From a virus: 33,697 bases of DNA. Both the position numbers and the translations under genes were made by a program. The stretch covers positions 1 through 33,697 of IMG/VR virus record IMGVR_UViG_3300025543_000107, one strand, 5' to 3'. The notes beneath the pieces are model-generated. The model was given only the letters and a program-made list of their open reading frames with translations, was not told the origin of the DNA and searched no databases. Shown here one piece after another: positions 8,536-16,332 of the stretch (within the stretch, counting starts at the first letter, position 1; each line of letters starts with the position of its first letter).

Positions 8536-8682
8536 ATGCCAAAAAAGAAGAAAGAAGAAAACTTAACGGACATCATTGATAGAATAGAAGAAGATCTCAT
8601 TACTTTAAGAGATAAGGTAGAAGAGATGGAAGATCAAGAGGACGACAATGACGATTCTTTTGATGATGAGGACGAAGACTAA
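8536..8682 (+). CDS. Small acidic protein (48 aa)
   Basis: The protein begins with a short basic patch (MPKKKKEEN), then a helix with coiled-coil spacing (DIIDRIEEDLITLRDKVEEM), and ends in a run of Asp/Glu residues. AAAGGAGG gives an excellent ribosome site 5 bases before ATG, but it is buried in the hairpin at 8488-8535. No known family is recognised. The acidic tail might bind basic proteins or mimic DNA, or partner with the Hsp20 encoded before it. These are guesses from composition and context. Confidence 0.75.
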   Translation: MPKKKKEENLTDIIDRIEEDLITLRDKVEEMEDQEDDNDDSFDDEDED

Positions 8683-8695
8683 ATATAAACTCATA

Positions 8696-8776
8696 ATGAA
8701 ACTAACTAATACTCACGTTGCTTACTTAGGCTTAGGTATAATAATGGGGATTTGGATCCTTAATTTGATTGCCTAA
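8696..8776 (+). CDS. 26 aa single-span membrane peptide
   Basis: A short frame codes for a peptide with one hydrophobic helix (AYLGLGIIMGIWILNLIA) after a small polar start (MKLTNTH). It lies 13 bases after the acidic protein and ends just before the terminator. No clear Shine-Dalgarno is seen, so expression is uncertain. Function is unknown. Confidence 0.4.
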   Translation: MKLTNTHVAYLGLGIIMGIWILNLIA

Positions 8777-8779
8777 AAG

Positions 8780-8807
8780 AATAGGGCAACTTAGGTTGCC
8801 CTATTTT
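8780..8807. terminator. Bidirectional rho-independent terminator
   Basis: A perfect 11 bp stem (AATAGGGCAAC with GTTGCCCTATT) and TTAG loop is followed by TTTT on the + strand. On the - strand it is followed by TTCTTTT. It separates the + strand hsp20 unit from the - strand SNF2 gene, whose stop codon lies inside it. Confidence 0.9.
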
Positions 8808-10233
8808 AAGATAGCCAAGTTTTAATTTCCTCTCCTAAAGTTTTAGCAGAAAGAGAAAGTTTTTTATCTAAAGCAGATACAATTTTTTCGTCCACAGTAT
8901 CTTCAGCAATAATATCTATATATAAAACATTTTTAGTTTGACCTATTCTATGAGCCCTGTCCTCAGACTGTAACCGTACTTCTAAATTATAATTATTAGA
9001 ATAATAAATAACATAACTTGCAGCATGTAAAGTTAATCCATATCCACCTACAGTAGGATTGCCTATAAAAAATTTTACTTTTGGATCTGTTTGAAAAGCA
9101 TCACAAACTCTTTTACGATCCTCTACATCAGTTGCTCCATACATGGTCACATAACTATCTTTTCCATATTCTTGTTTAATTTTATCCGCTATCTGTTCTA
9201 TGTTATGTATATAATTAGCCCAGATAATAGCTTTACCATTAATTTCATCTAAGACAGTCATTAGTTCTTCTAATTTAGGATTGTTAAATTCTTCTACTTG
9301 ACCATCGTCATTTTTAACAAAACCATTAGTAACTTGATGTAATCTTAATATTTCTGTTAACTGGTTATTAAAAGAAACAGTGCTGTCATTTAATACGGTG
9401 ATGGCATGTTGTTTTAATCTATTATAAACTTCTTTTTGTTTACCAGTTAGTTGAACTTTTCGTTGTTCGTATACTTTAGGAGGTATGTCTAAACAATCTT
9501 CTTTACGAACTCTGGTACTGAAAGTTTTAATCTTACGTTCTAATTCATCTAAATTTTTATAATATTTAGGCAACATAATTTGAGTATTAGGGCCTGTGTA
9601 CACAGCATGCATTTCTGCATATCGAGCCCTAAAAGCATAAAACGAATCATACCCTAACAGCTGAGGTGATAAAAATTTACATTGTGTAAATAAATCTAAA
9701 GGTGATTTAGTTACAGGACTACCTGTTAATATTCTACGAACCACGGCTAACGGAGCAAGTTTTAAAATACTTTTAGTTCTTTTAGCTTTTTGATTTTTAA
9801 TAGTAGTAGCCTCATCTATAACAAAAGCACTTTTAGGATGTCTATGAAAAAACATCATAGCACCATTAGTGCCATTGCGAGTAGAAAATGCTTCTACGTT
9901 CATTAATAAAATATTTAAATGATCGGGAACCATCTGTTGCATTAAATCATATTTAATTTTTTTATTTTGATTCCAAACTTGAATACAAGTTTTTATTTGA
10001 TTTGATAAATGATTCGTTATTTCTCTCTCCCACATAGCATATACTGATTTAGGAGCAACAATAAGAGCCGAATCAATAACTCCTTTTAAATATAAAATTC
10101 CAAGATTATCTATAGTGGTTTTAGTTTTACCAGTTCCCATATCCATGAAAAAAGCCCAGTTTTCTTTATCTGTGCAATCTTTAAGTGCATCTATTTGATG
10201 TTTATATGGTGAAGTTTTAAATTGATAATCCAT
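8806..10233 (-). CDS. SNF2-family DNA helicase/translocase
   Basis: All hallmark motifs of SF2/SNF2 ATPases are present in 475 aa. The Q-motif-like SPYKHQIDAL lies at 8-17, the Walker A DMGTGKT at 31-37, the Walker B DEAT at 140-143, and motif III LTGSPVTKSP at about 169-178. The C-terminal lobe has GNPTVGGYGLTLHAA and RLQSEDRAHRIGQTKNV (motifs V and VI). Phage members of this family act in replication, recombination or remodelling of protein-DNA complexes. It is the only large gene on the - strand, transcribed away from the replication block. No Shine-Dalgarno precedes the ATG, and a promoter sits so close that the mRNA should be leaderless. Confidence 0.92.
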   Translation of the reverse strand: MDYQFKTSPYKHQIDALKDCTDKENWAFFMDMGTGKTKTTIDNLGILYLKGVIDSALIVAPKSVYAMWEREITNHLSNQIKTCIQVWNQNKKIKYDLMQQMVPDHLNILLMNVEAFSTRNGTNGAMMFFHRHPKSAFVIDEATTIKNQKAKRTKSILKLAPLAVVRRILTGSPVTKSPLDLFTQCKFLSPQLLGYDSFYAFRARYAEMHAVYTGPNTQIMLPKYYKNLDELERKIKTFSTRVRKEDCLDIPPKVYEQRKVQLTGKQKEVYNRLKQHAITVLNDSTVSFNNQLTEILRLHQVTNGFVKNDDGQVEEFNNPKLEELMTVLDEINGKAIIWANYIHNIEQIADKIKQEYGKDSYVTMYGATDVEDRKRVCDAFQTDPKVKFFIGNPTVGGYGLTLHAASYVIYYSNNYNLEVRLQSEDRAHRIGQTKNVLYIDIIAEDTVDEKIVSALDKKLSLSAKTLGEEIKTWLS

Positions 10234-10241
10234 AAAAAAAG

Positions 10242-10269
10242 TTTATAGACTATTTCTTGACATGTGCAA
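10242..10269 (-). promoter_or_regulatory. Promoter of the SNF2 helicase gene, leaderless configuration
   Basis: On the - strand, TTGCAC (10269-10264) and TATAAA (10247-10242) are separated by 16 bases. Only eight bases (C and seven T) lie between the -10 box and the start codon at 10233, which is where transcription would normally begin. Confidence 0.5.
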
Positions 10270-10292
10270 CAAATAATTTAAAAGGAGGAAAC

Positions 10293-10829
10293 ATGGATTT
10301 TGAAAACATATCAGTAAATATAGATGAAACAAAGGTAGGTAAAATTTCACAAAAATGTGAAGAGTTACAAAACCTAGAACGAGAGATTTCTAACAAGAAA
10401 AAAGAATTGTCTGAGATAGAAGATAAGGCAAACGATCTTCAAGAACGGGTCATACCCAACTTGATGCAAGAGGCAGGAGTGTCCTTAATTAAACTTTCGG
10501 ATGGAAGTACCGTAGAAGTGAAACCCTCAATTAAATCTTCAATAACTTTGGATAATGCCGAGAAAGCGTATTCATGGCTTAGAGAAAAAGGATTTGGGGA
10601 CTTAATTAAAAATACACTTACTGCCTCTTTTAATAAAGAAGAGGATGCTAAGGCATCTGAACTAATGAGGCTTTTTGAAGAAAAAGGTTATAGCTATCAG
10701 AGAAAAGAAAAGGTAGAGCCGATGACTTTAAAAGCATTTGTATCAGAACAAATACAAAGCGGTAAAGAAATACCTATGGATTTGTTTTCTGTGTACATAA
10801 CTAACAAAACAAAAATAACTAAAAAATAA
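10293..10829 (+). CDS. Coiled-coil phage replication-block protein (178 aa)
   Basis: Start 10293 is set by AGGAGG four bases upstream; an in-frame TTG at 10257 is not supported. Residues about 20-60 form a coiled coil (LQNLEREISNKKKELSEIEDKANDL, charged heptads). This is followed by LMQEAGVSLIKLSDGSTVEVKP and WLREKGFGDLIKNTLTASF, then TLKAFVSEQIQSGKEIPMDLFSVY. This pattern recurs in a conserved phage family encoded next to ssDNA-binding proteins and primases, with no assigned activity that I know. Its first place in the + strand replication block suggests a helper role in DNA synthesis. Confidence 0.7.
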   Translation: MDFENISVNIDETKVGKISQKCEELQNLEREISNKKKELSEIEDKANDLQERVIPNLMQEAGVSLIKLSDGSTVEVKPSIKSSITLDNAEKAYSWLREKGFGDLIKNTLTASFNKEEDAKASELMRLFEEKGYSYQRKEKVEPMTLKAFVSEQIQSGKEIPMDLFSVYITNKTKITKK

Positions 10830-10838
10830 GGAGCAACG

Positions 10839-11624
10839 ATGAGTAACGAACAAGTAAAGACAGTAGTAAAAAAACAAACTACTGAAGTAGCTACAATCAA
10901 CATGGAGCAGTTTGCAGATGTTGGTTTTGAAAATGTTAGTGCTAAGGATTTAGCATTACCTTTTCTAAAAATATTAGGTCAATTATCACCACAGGTAACT
11001 CAAGGTGATTCTAATTTTATATCCGATGCTAGACCTGGCATGATCTACAATAGTGTAACAAATCAATTGTATGATGGGATAAAAGGAATTCATGTAGTTC
11101 CTTGTTATTATAAACTTCAATATATTGAATGGGCAGATAGAGGACAAAAAAAATCTAATGCTCCTGTTAATATTTATGAAAGTGATTCTGATATTATGAG
11201 TAAAACAACTCGATCGGATGATAATAAAGATAGATTAGAGAATGGTAATTATGTAGAAGAAACAGCTTCTCATTTTATTACTATTATAGATGGATCTATC
11301 GCTACAGGAACAGCATTAATTAGTATGAAGTCCACTCAAAGAAAAAAATCTAAGAAATGGAATTCAATGATGATGTCTTTAAAAGCTAAAAAGAAAGATG
11401 GTGGTTTTTATACTCCAGCACCTTTTACTCAAGTATATAATCTTAAAACTGTACTTGAGAAAAATAATTTAGGATCTTGGTATGGTTGGGATATTACTCA
11501 TGTAGGAGCAGTGCCAAATCAAAGTATCTTAAAGACAGCGCATGATTTTTATCTTGCTTGCTCTGGAGATAAAGTTAATGTTAAATACGATACTGAGGAA
11601 GCAACTGAAAAAGCACCTTTCTAA
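10839..11624 (+). CDS. Putative single-stranded DNA-binding protein (261 aa)
   Basis: The protein has the conserved phage segment LALPFLKILGQLSPQV...ARPGMIYN near residues 38-72, a strand-rich middle (HFITIIDGSIATGTALISMKSTQ) with a basic patch (RKKSKKWNSMM), and an acidic end finishing in Pro-Phe (EEATEKAPF). Acidic tails ending in Phe are the partner-binding tails of SSB proteins such as E. coli SSB and T7 gp2.5. The tail and the location directly before primase and helicase genes point to ssDNA binding. Fold assignment is inferred. AAGGAG precedes the ATG, and its stop overlaps the primase start (TAATG). Confidence 0.6.
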   Translation: MSNEQVKTVVKKQTTEVATINMEQFADVGFENVSAKDLALPFLKILGQLSPQVTQGDSNFISDARPGMIYNSVTNQLYDGIKGIHVVPCYYKLQYIEWADRGQKKSNAPVNIYESDSDIMSKTTRSDDNKDRLENGNYVEETASHFITIIDGSIATGTALISMKSTQRKKSKKWNSMMMSLKAKKKDGGFYTPAPFTQVYNLKTVLEKNNLGSWYGWDITHVGAVPNQSILKTAHDFYLACSGDKVNVKYDTEEATEKAPF

Positions 11625-13219
11625 TGTCAGAGCAATTAAAAATCTTGGAACAGTTTCAAAAGCTGTTCCAAGGTTCACTCACCTATTATGGAGAGTCTAA
11701 ACCAACAGGCCAGAAAAAACCTAATGGTAAATCCGAATATAAAAGTTGGATTAACCAGTGGCCTATAACTGATAAAGATTGGCAAGAACATTTAGATGGA
11801 ATTAGACATATAGGAACTGTTCCTATTAAAGATGACTCCAGCTGCAGCTGGGGAGTTATAGACGTAGATAGATACAATATTAATCATTTAGAATTAATCA
11901 AAATTATTAGAGAAAGAAAATATCCATTAGTTCCTTACAGGTCAAAATCTAATGGACTGCACTTATTTATTCATACTAAAGATACTGTTCCAGCTTCTTT
12001 AATGCGACAGAAGTTAATTGAGATAGCTAGTGATCTTGGAGTAAGAGATGAAACAACTGATATTTATCCAGCGCAAGATGTAGTTGATTTAACACCAGAG
12101 GCTTGGGAAGATAAAAGAAAAGGAAACTTTGTTAATTTACCTTATCAAAATTGTAAAAGATCCACTCGTACTGCTATGTATGACGATGGAAAGAGCATAC
12201 CAATAGAAGAATTATTTAAGCATGTAGAAAAATTTAAAGTAACAGAAGATCAACTAAGAAATATTAATGCCGAATCAACTTCAGATCCAGAGACTAAAAA
12301 CTTTCCTCCATGCGTAGCACACTTTATTAAAAATAAAGTAAAAGAGGGAGAGGGAAGAAATGATGCAATGTTTAATTGTGCCGTACTTTGTAAAAAAATT
12401 AATCCAGATCCAGACTACTGGCCTGAGCAATTACGAGACTTAAATAAAAAAGTTGGTGAGCCCCCGTTAGACCCAAAAGAATTAAATGTATTAATCAATC
12501 AACATACTAAAACTGATTATAACTACAGATGTAATTCTTCTATCGCTAAGATGAACTGCGATGCAAAAAAATGTGTTACTAAAAAATTTGGTATCAATCC
12601 TAATGAGGCTATGCCTGAAGTAGGAAGATTGGTAAAATATAATGTATACCCTGAACCTTATTGGGTATTACCTGTTAATGGAATTAATATAAAATTAGAT
12701 AATAAAGAATTATACGCACAAAGATTATTTGCTGAAAAATTACAAACAGCTGACATTGTTTGGAGAACTTTAAAACCAACTAAACAAAATCCAGATCCAT
12801 GGTCTGATTTTAAAGACGATTTAATTAAAAACAAAATAGACATGGAAGGATACGATGCCATGGCTGATAAAGATGATTTATTTAATTCTAGAATGGTTCA
12901 ATTTTTTGAAGATAGCGAAACACATGAGGAATTTGATCAGGTGGATAATGGATATATTTGGCTAGATAATCCAAGTGCTGCGGATGCTACGGAAATGAGA
13001 TTTAAGATACAGACTTTTCAACGATTTATGAAAAAGATGGGAAATAACTGGAACAATAGAGAATGTATTAATTTTTTACAAGTTGGTGGGGCGGAACCTA
13101 AAAAGAAACATGCTAATATACAAACAAGACACTGGAGATGCCCAATGCCTAAATTACCAGAATATAAAAGGAAAGAGGTAAAGCATGATAAAGCAAAAGC
13201 TCCATGGCAAGACCACTAA
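11624..13219 (+). CDS. Archaeo-eukaryotic-type primase (AEP/prim-pol) with zinc-binding C-terminal part
   Basis: The catalytic pattern of AEP primases is visible. Asp80 and Asp82 lie in WGVIDVDRY, and the Ser-x-His motif is in SKSNGLHLFIH (Ser109 to His113 region), with the third strand around NFVNLPY (168-174). This resembles the primases of TOTE-type and phage systems. Residues about 225-320 form a PriCT-like module with Cys303, Cys312 and Cys317 (YRCNSSIAKMNCDAKKC) that could bind zinc. The rest has no recognised domain. It should make primers for the phage polymerase A, replacing the DnaG-type primase-helicase of T7. It overlaps the following helicase gene by 35 bp. Confidence 0.8.
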   Translation: MSEQLKILEQFQKLFQGSLTYYGESKPTGQKKPNGKSEYKSWINQWPITDKDWQEHLDGIRHIGTVPIKDDSSCSWGVIDVDRYNINHLELIKIIRERKYPLVPYRSKSNGLHLFIHTKDTVPASLMRQKLIEIASDLGVRDETTDIYPAQDVVDLTPEAWEDKRKGNFVNLPYQNCKRSTRTAMYDDGKSIPIEELFKHVEKFKVTEDQLRNINAESTSDPETKNFPPCVAHFIKNKVKEGEGRNDAMFNCAVLCKKINPDPDYWPEQLRDLNKKVGEPPLDPKELNVLINQHTKTDYNYRCNSSIAKMNCDAKKCVTKKFGINPNEAMPEVGRLVKYNVYPEPYWVLPVNGINIKLDNKELYAQRLFAEKLQTADIVWRTLKPTKQNPDPWSDFKDDLIKNKIDMEGYDAMADKDDLFNSRMVQFFEDSETHEEFDQVDNGYIWLDNPSAADATEMRFKIQTFQRFMKKMGNNWNNRECINFLQVGGAEPKKKHANIQTRHWRCPMPKLPEYKRKEVKHDKAKAPWQDH

Positions 13220-14804
13220 AATATTTGGTCCTCCTGGAACTGGAAAAACTTACCAACTGCTTAAGAGAATTAGATGGTTTATAAGAAATGGAGTACATCC
13301 TTCTGAAATAGCTTATTTTAGTTTTACCAATAAAGCAGTGAATGAAACTATAGAACGATTAAAATTAGCTTTACCAGACTATACCATAGATGACTTTCCT
13401 TATTTTTGCACTATTCATAGTTTTGCAAGAAAACAATTTTCAGAAATTCCTGTATTGGATCCAGCAGAAGATATGATCCAGTTTCATAGCGATTATGGAA
13501 CTATTAAAATAAATGCTCAAAAAGGATTTGAAGAACAAAAAGTATTTAATAATTGGTCATTACGAGTGTATGACAGAGCACGGAACACGAAACAGGATCC
13601 TACTCATTTATACAGAATACAAGAAAGAAAAGAAGTAAGACTGGCGCAGTTTCAATCTATTATATCTGCTTATGAAAATTTTAAAATGTTTGAGAATCAA
13701 TCTGGGGTTAGACAGAAAGATCGCTTAGACTTTACCGACATGATTGATAAGTTCATTCAAGAAGGAGTTTGCCCTAAATTAAAAATATTAATGGTAGACG
13801 AAGCGCAGGATCTAACTCCTTTACAATGGGATTTAATTATTAAACTATCTTATCATACAGATAAAATTTATTTAGCGGGAGATGATGATCAAGCCATTTA
13901 TGAATGGAATGGTGCTGACGCTGATTTTTTTATTCATTTTCCAGGTAAAGTAAAAATATTAAAACAATCAAGAAGAATACCTGGTAAAGTTCATTACTTT
14001 TCTCAATTATTAATGGTTCCAGCAAAAGGACGTAGACAGGAAAAACAATTTAATCCAAGAGCATCTGAAGGAGATATACTTACCTATACTAGTTTAAAAC
14101 ATGTAGATTTTACTACAGATGGATCTTTTATGGTTCTTTCTAGGATAAGATCGGTTAAGGAAGAGGTAGAACAAGATCTTTATGATATGGGTATTTATTT
14201 TCAGGATGTTCAAGGTCGCAAATCATTTAAAGTAGAGCAGTGGCAAGCTATAAAAGCATGGGATCATTTAATGGCTGGTGGATCTATTACTAAGGAAGAG
14301 GCTTGTATTATGTATCATTATATTCAAAACATTGATCACGGCTACAGGAGCAGCGACAGTCAAGCATGGACATTTGCACATCCTAATCAACCTTTTAATT
14401 ACGATGAATTAACCTTGAGGGCTGGATTGAGAGAGCCAAAAGGACATTGGGTACAGGCTTTTAAGATTAGATTTAAAGATAAGGAGAAACAATATTTGAT
14501 TCGTTTATCTGAATCTGGTGTTAACTTAGACGAATCATCTAAAATAATTGTAGATACTATTCATGCGGTTAAAGGAGGAGAAGCTGATAATGTAGTAATT
14601 TTAAGCAAATCTAATTGGCCTTCTCATTACGAAAGAAAAAATATAGAGGAAAAAGTTAAAGAATTAAGAGTATGGTACACAGGAATTACCCGTGCAAAAA
14701 AGGCTTTACATTTGATTAATACTGATCATAAATACCATTTCCCTTTGGGTAAATTTTTTAATAACTATAAAGCACATTATGACAAACAAAGAAGACTTTC
14801 TTAA
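13185..14804 (+). CDS. UvrD/Rep-like superfamily 1 DNA helicase
   Basis: SF1A motifs appear in order over 539 aa: Walker A GPPGTGKT (15-22), motif Ia YFSFTNKAVNE, motif Ib CTIHSFARK, Walker B VDEAQD (204-209), motif III GDDDQAIYEWNGAD (232-245), motif IV near LKQSRRIPG, motif V TIHAVKGGEADNVV and motif VI RVWYTGITRAKKAL. It would unwind DNA 3' to 5' with ATP, as the replication or recombination helicase of this phage. No replicative hexameric DnaB/gp4 helicase is present in this window, so this may be the fork helicase. It is translationally coupled with the primase before it and overlaps the DUF3310 gene by 26 bp. Confidence 0.93.
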   Translation: MIKQKLHGKTTKIFGPPGTGKTYQLLKRIRWFIRNGVHPSEIAYFSFTNKAVNETIERLKLALPDYTIDDFPYFCTIHSFARKQFSEIPVLDPAEDMIQFHSDYGTIKINAQKGFEEQKVFNNWSLRVYDRARNTKQDPTHLYRIQERKEVRLAQFQSIISAYENFKMFENQSGVRQKDRLDFTDMIDKFIQEGVCPKLKILMVDEAQDLTPLQWDLIIKLSYHTDKIYLAGDDDQAIYEWNGADADFFIHFPGKVKILKQSRRIPGKVHYFSQLLMVPAKGRRQEKQFNPRASEGDILTYTSLKHVDFTTDGSFMVLSRIRSVKEEVEQDLYDMGIYFQDVQGRKSFKVEQWQAIKAWDHLMAGGSITKEEACIMYHYIQNIDHGYRSSDSQAWTFAHPNQPFNYDELTLRAGLREPKGHWVQAFKIRFKDKEKQYLIRLSESGVNLDESSKIIVDTIHAVKGGEADNVVILSKSNWPSHYERKNIEEKVKELRVWYTGITRAKKALHLINTDHKYHFPLGKFFNNYKAHYDKQRRLS

Positions 14805-15021
14805 AATATTTCCAGACGATAATCAAATTGGAGGAACTCATTACAAAGAATTTACGATCCAACCTTGGACATTTATTAGAAAAAATAAATTATCTTACTT
14901 TCAAGGGAATGTAATTAAATATGTATGCCGTTACGAAAATAAAAACGGTATAGAAGATTTAGAAAAAATAAAACATTATTGCGATTTAGAAATCAAATCC
15001 TTGAAAGAAGAAAAACAATGA
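14779..15021 (+). CDS. DUF3310 family protein (80 aa)
   Basis: The signature GGTHYKEF...PWTFIRKNKLSYFQGNVIKYVCRYENKNGIEDLEK is that of the DUF3310 family, small phage proteins found in replication regions, sometimes fused to nucleotide-metabolism domains. The length is that of the stand-alone form. No activity is established. It overlaps the helicase gene upstream and shares an ATGA junction with the methyltransferase downstream. Confidence 0.88.
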   Translation: MTNKEDFLKIFPDDNQIGGTHYKEFTIQPWTFIRKNKLSYFQGNVIKYVCRYENKNGIEDLEKIKHYCDLEIKSLKEEKQ

Positions 15022-15689
15022 AACGATATTGGCATCCTATAAAACAAGTTACAGAATTTATTGAATCTATAGCACAAGGAAAAGTTTTAGAGTTGGGACC
15101 AGGTTCTATACCTTTTAACAAAGCAACACATTTTTGTGGTCATAGTGAAGAAGAGAAATCTCGTTTCCAAAATTATTCGTTGTGTGATTTTTCATCTCAA
15201 GTTTTTCCATACGAAAATAAAGAATTTGATTTTGTTTATGCAAGACATGTTATTGAAGATTTAAATAATCCTGTTCATTTTTTACAAGAATGTAAACGTA
15301 TAGCAAAAGCTGGATATTTTGAAACACCATCCCCTTACGTTGAAATTCAAAAATATATTGAACATGATGGGGCTATACATAAAGGATACCATCATCATTT
15401 TAGTTATGTTTGGACAAAAAATAATACGATTAATATATTACATAAATATCCAATTACAGAACATATGGATATTAAAGTAAAGACAGAACTGTTAGATGAC
15501 CCTTTTAATTGGAACAATTATTTTTTGTGGGAAAATGATTTTGATATTCAGCATTGGCGACATGAAAGAAATTTTAATACTATTGAAGATTATCCAAATT
15601 TAATTTGCCAAGCTATTGATGAAGGGATAAAACACGGCAATCAATTTAAAACAAAAATTTTAAAGCATGCAAAAACCAATAGAGGTTAA
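15018..15689 (+). CDS. SAM-dependent class I methyltransferase (Methyltransf_11-like)
   Basis: The SAM-binding motif I is VLELGPGSIPF near residues 34-44. The post-motif acidic turn is replaced by a His/Cys-containing insert, and the later EFDFVYARHVIEDLNNPVHFLQECKRIAKAGYFETPSP block is the usual motif IV-VI run of small-molecule methyltransferases. I start at ATG 15018, whose A-T-G-A overlaps the stop before; an in-frame TTG at 14979 is less likely. The substrate is unknown. With the FkbM-type gene that follows and the glycosyltransferase at the left edge, methylation of a sugar is plausible. Confidence 0.75.
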   Translation: MKRYWHPIKQVTEFIESIAQGKVLELGPGSIPFNKATHFCGHSEEEKSRFQNYSLCDFSSQVFPYENKEFDFVYARHVIEDLNNPVHFLQECKRIAKAGYFETPSPYVEIQKYIEHDGAIHKGYHHHFSYVWTKNNTINILHKYPITEHMDIKVKTELLDDPFNWNNYFLWENDFDIQHWRHERNFNTIEDYPNLICQAIDEGIKHGNQFKTKILKHAKTNRG

Positions 15690-16332
15690 TACTAATTTAT
15701 ACAGACGATTAAAAGAAAACGGTATAAAACTTAATAATATTATTGATGTTGGATGTTATAAAGGATCTTGGACAAGTAAAGTTAAATTAATTTATCCTGA
15801 TGCAAACTATTATTTAATAGATCCTAATAATATATATGAAGAAAAACTAAAAACATTAGGAACTTTTTATCAAGAAGTAGTCGGTCAACAAGAAGACAAA
15901 AGAGAATTTAACTTTAGTGAAAACGAATTAGAAGAAACAGGAAATTCTTTATATGAAGAAAATTCAAATATTCAATTTAATAAAAAAACAGTTATGGTAA
16001 AACCTTTAAGAGACATAGTACCTGATCAAATTTATGATTTGATTAAAATGGATGTGCAAGGAGCAGAATTAGAAATTATGGAAGGTTCTTTAGAATTATT
16101 TCAAAAAACTAAATTTGTTCAATTAGAATGTCCCGTCCATCATAACAATAAAGGTGCTCCTAAGTTTGAACATTATATTAACTATATGGCTAATTCTAAT
16201 TTTAAAGTATTTGACATCGATACAATTTTCTTTAATACCAAGTTAATGGTCTTAGATTTTCTTTTTGTAAACACATTATTACCTAAAGTATCTTCATTAG
16301 AAAGTGAAACTATAACTTATAATAAAATATGA
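15667..16332 (+). CDS. FkbM-family methyltransferase
   Basis: Motif I is IIDVGCYKGSWTSKVKLIYP and the acidic base-binding step is NYYLIDPN. The family signature DLIKMDVQGAELEIMEGS follows in the second half, then FVQLECPV. FkbM-type enzymes O-methylate small molecules and sugars in polysaccharide and antibiotic pathways. The gene overlaps the preceding methyltransferase by 23 bp and the polymerase by 4 bp. It is thus locked inside the replication operon, which suggests use early or in mid infection. A target on phage or host glycans is an inference. Confidence 0.85.
   Translation: MQKPIEVNTNLYRRLKENGIKLNNIIDVGCYKGSWTSKVKLIYPDANYYLIDPNNIYEEKLKTLGTFYQEVVGQQEDKREFNFSENELEETGNSLYEENSNIQFNKKTVMVKPLRDIVPDQIYDLIKMDVQGAELEIMEGSLELFQKTKFVQLECPVHHNNKGAPKFEHYINYMANSNFKVFDIDTIFFNTKLMVLDFLFVNTLLPKVSSLESETITYNKI

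Noticed and set aside
10257-10292. Upstream TTG start and TTGACA (10257-10262) before the coiled-coil protein
   Set aside because: The ATG at 10293 has a proper AGGAGG site. For TTGACA no -10 box at 16-18 bases exists, so I do not call a + strand promoter here.
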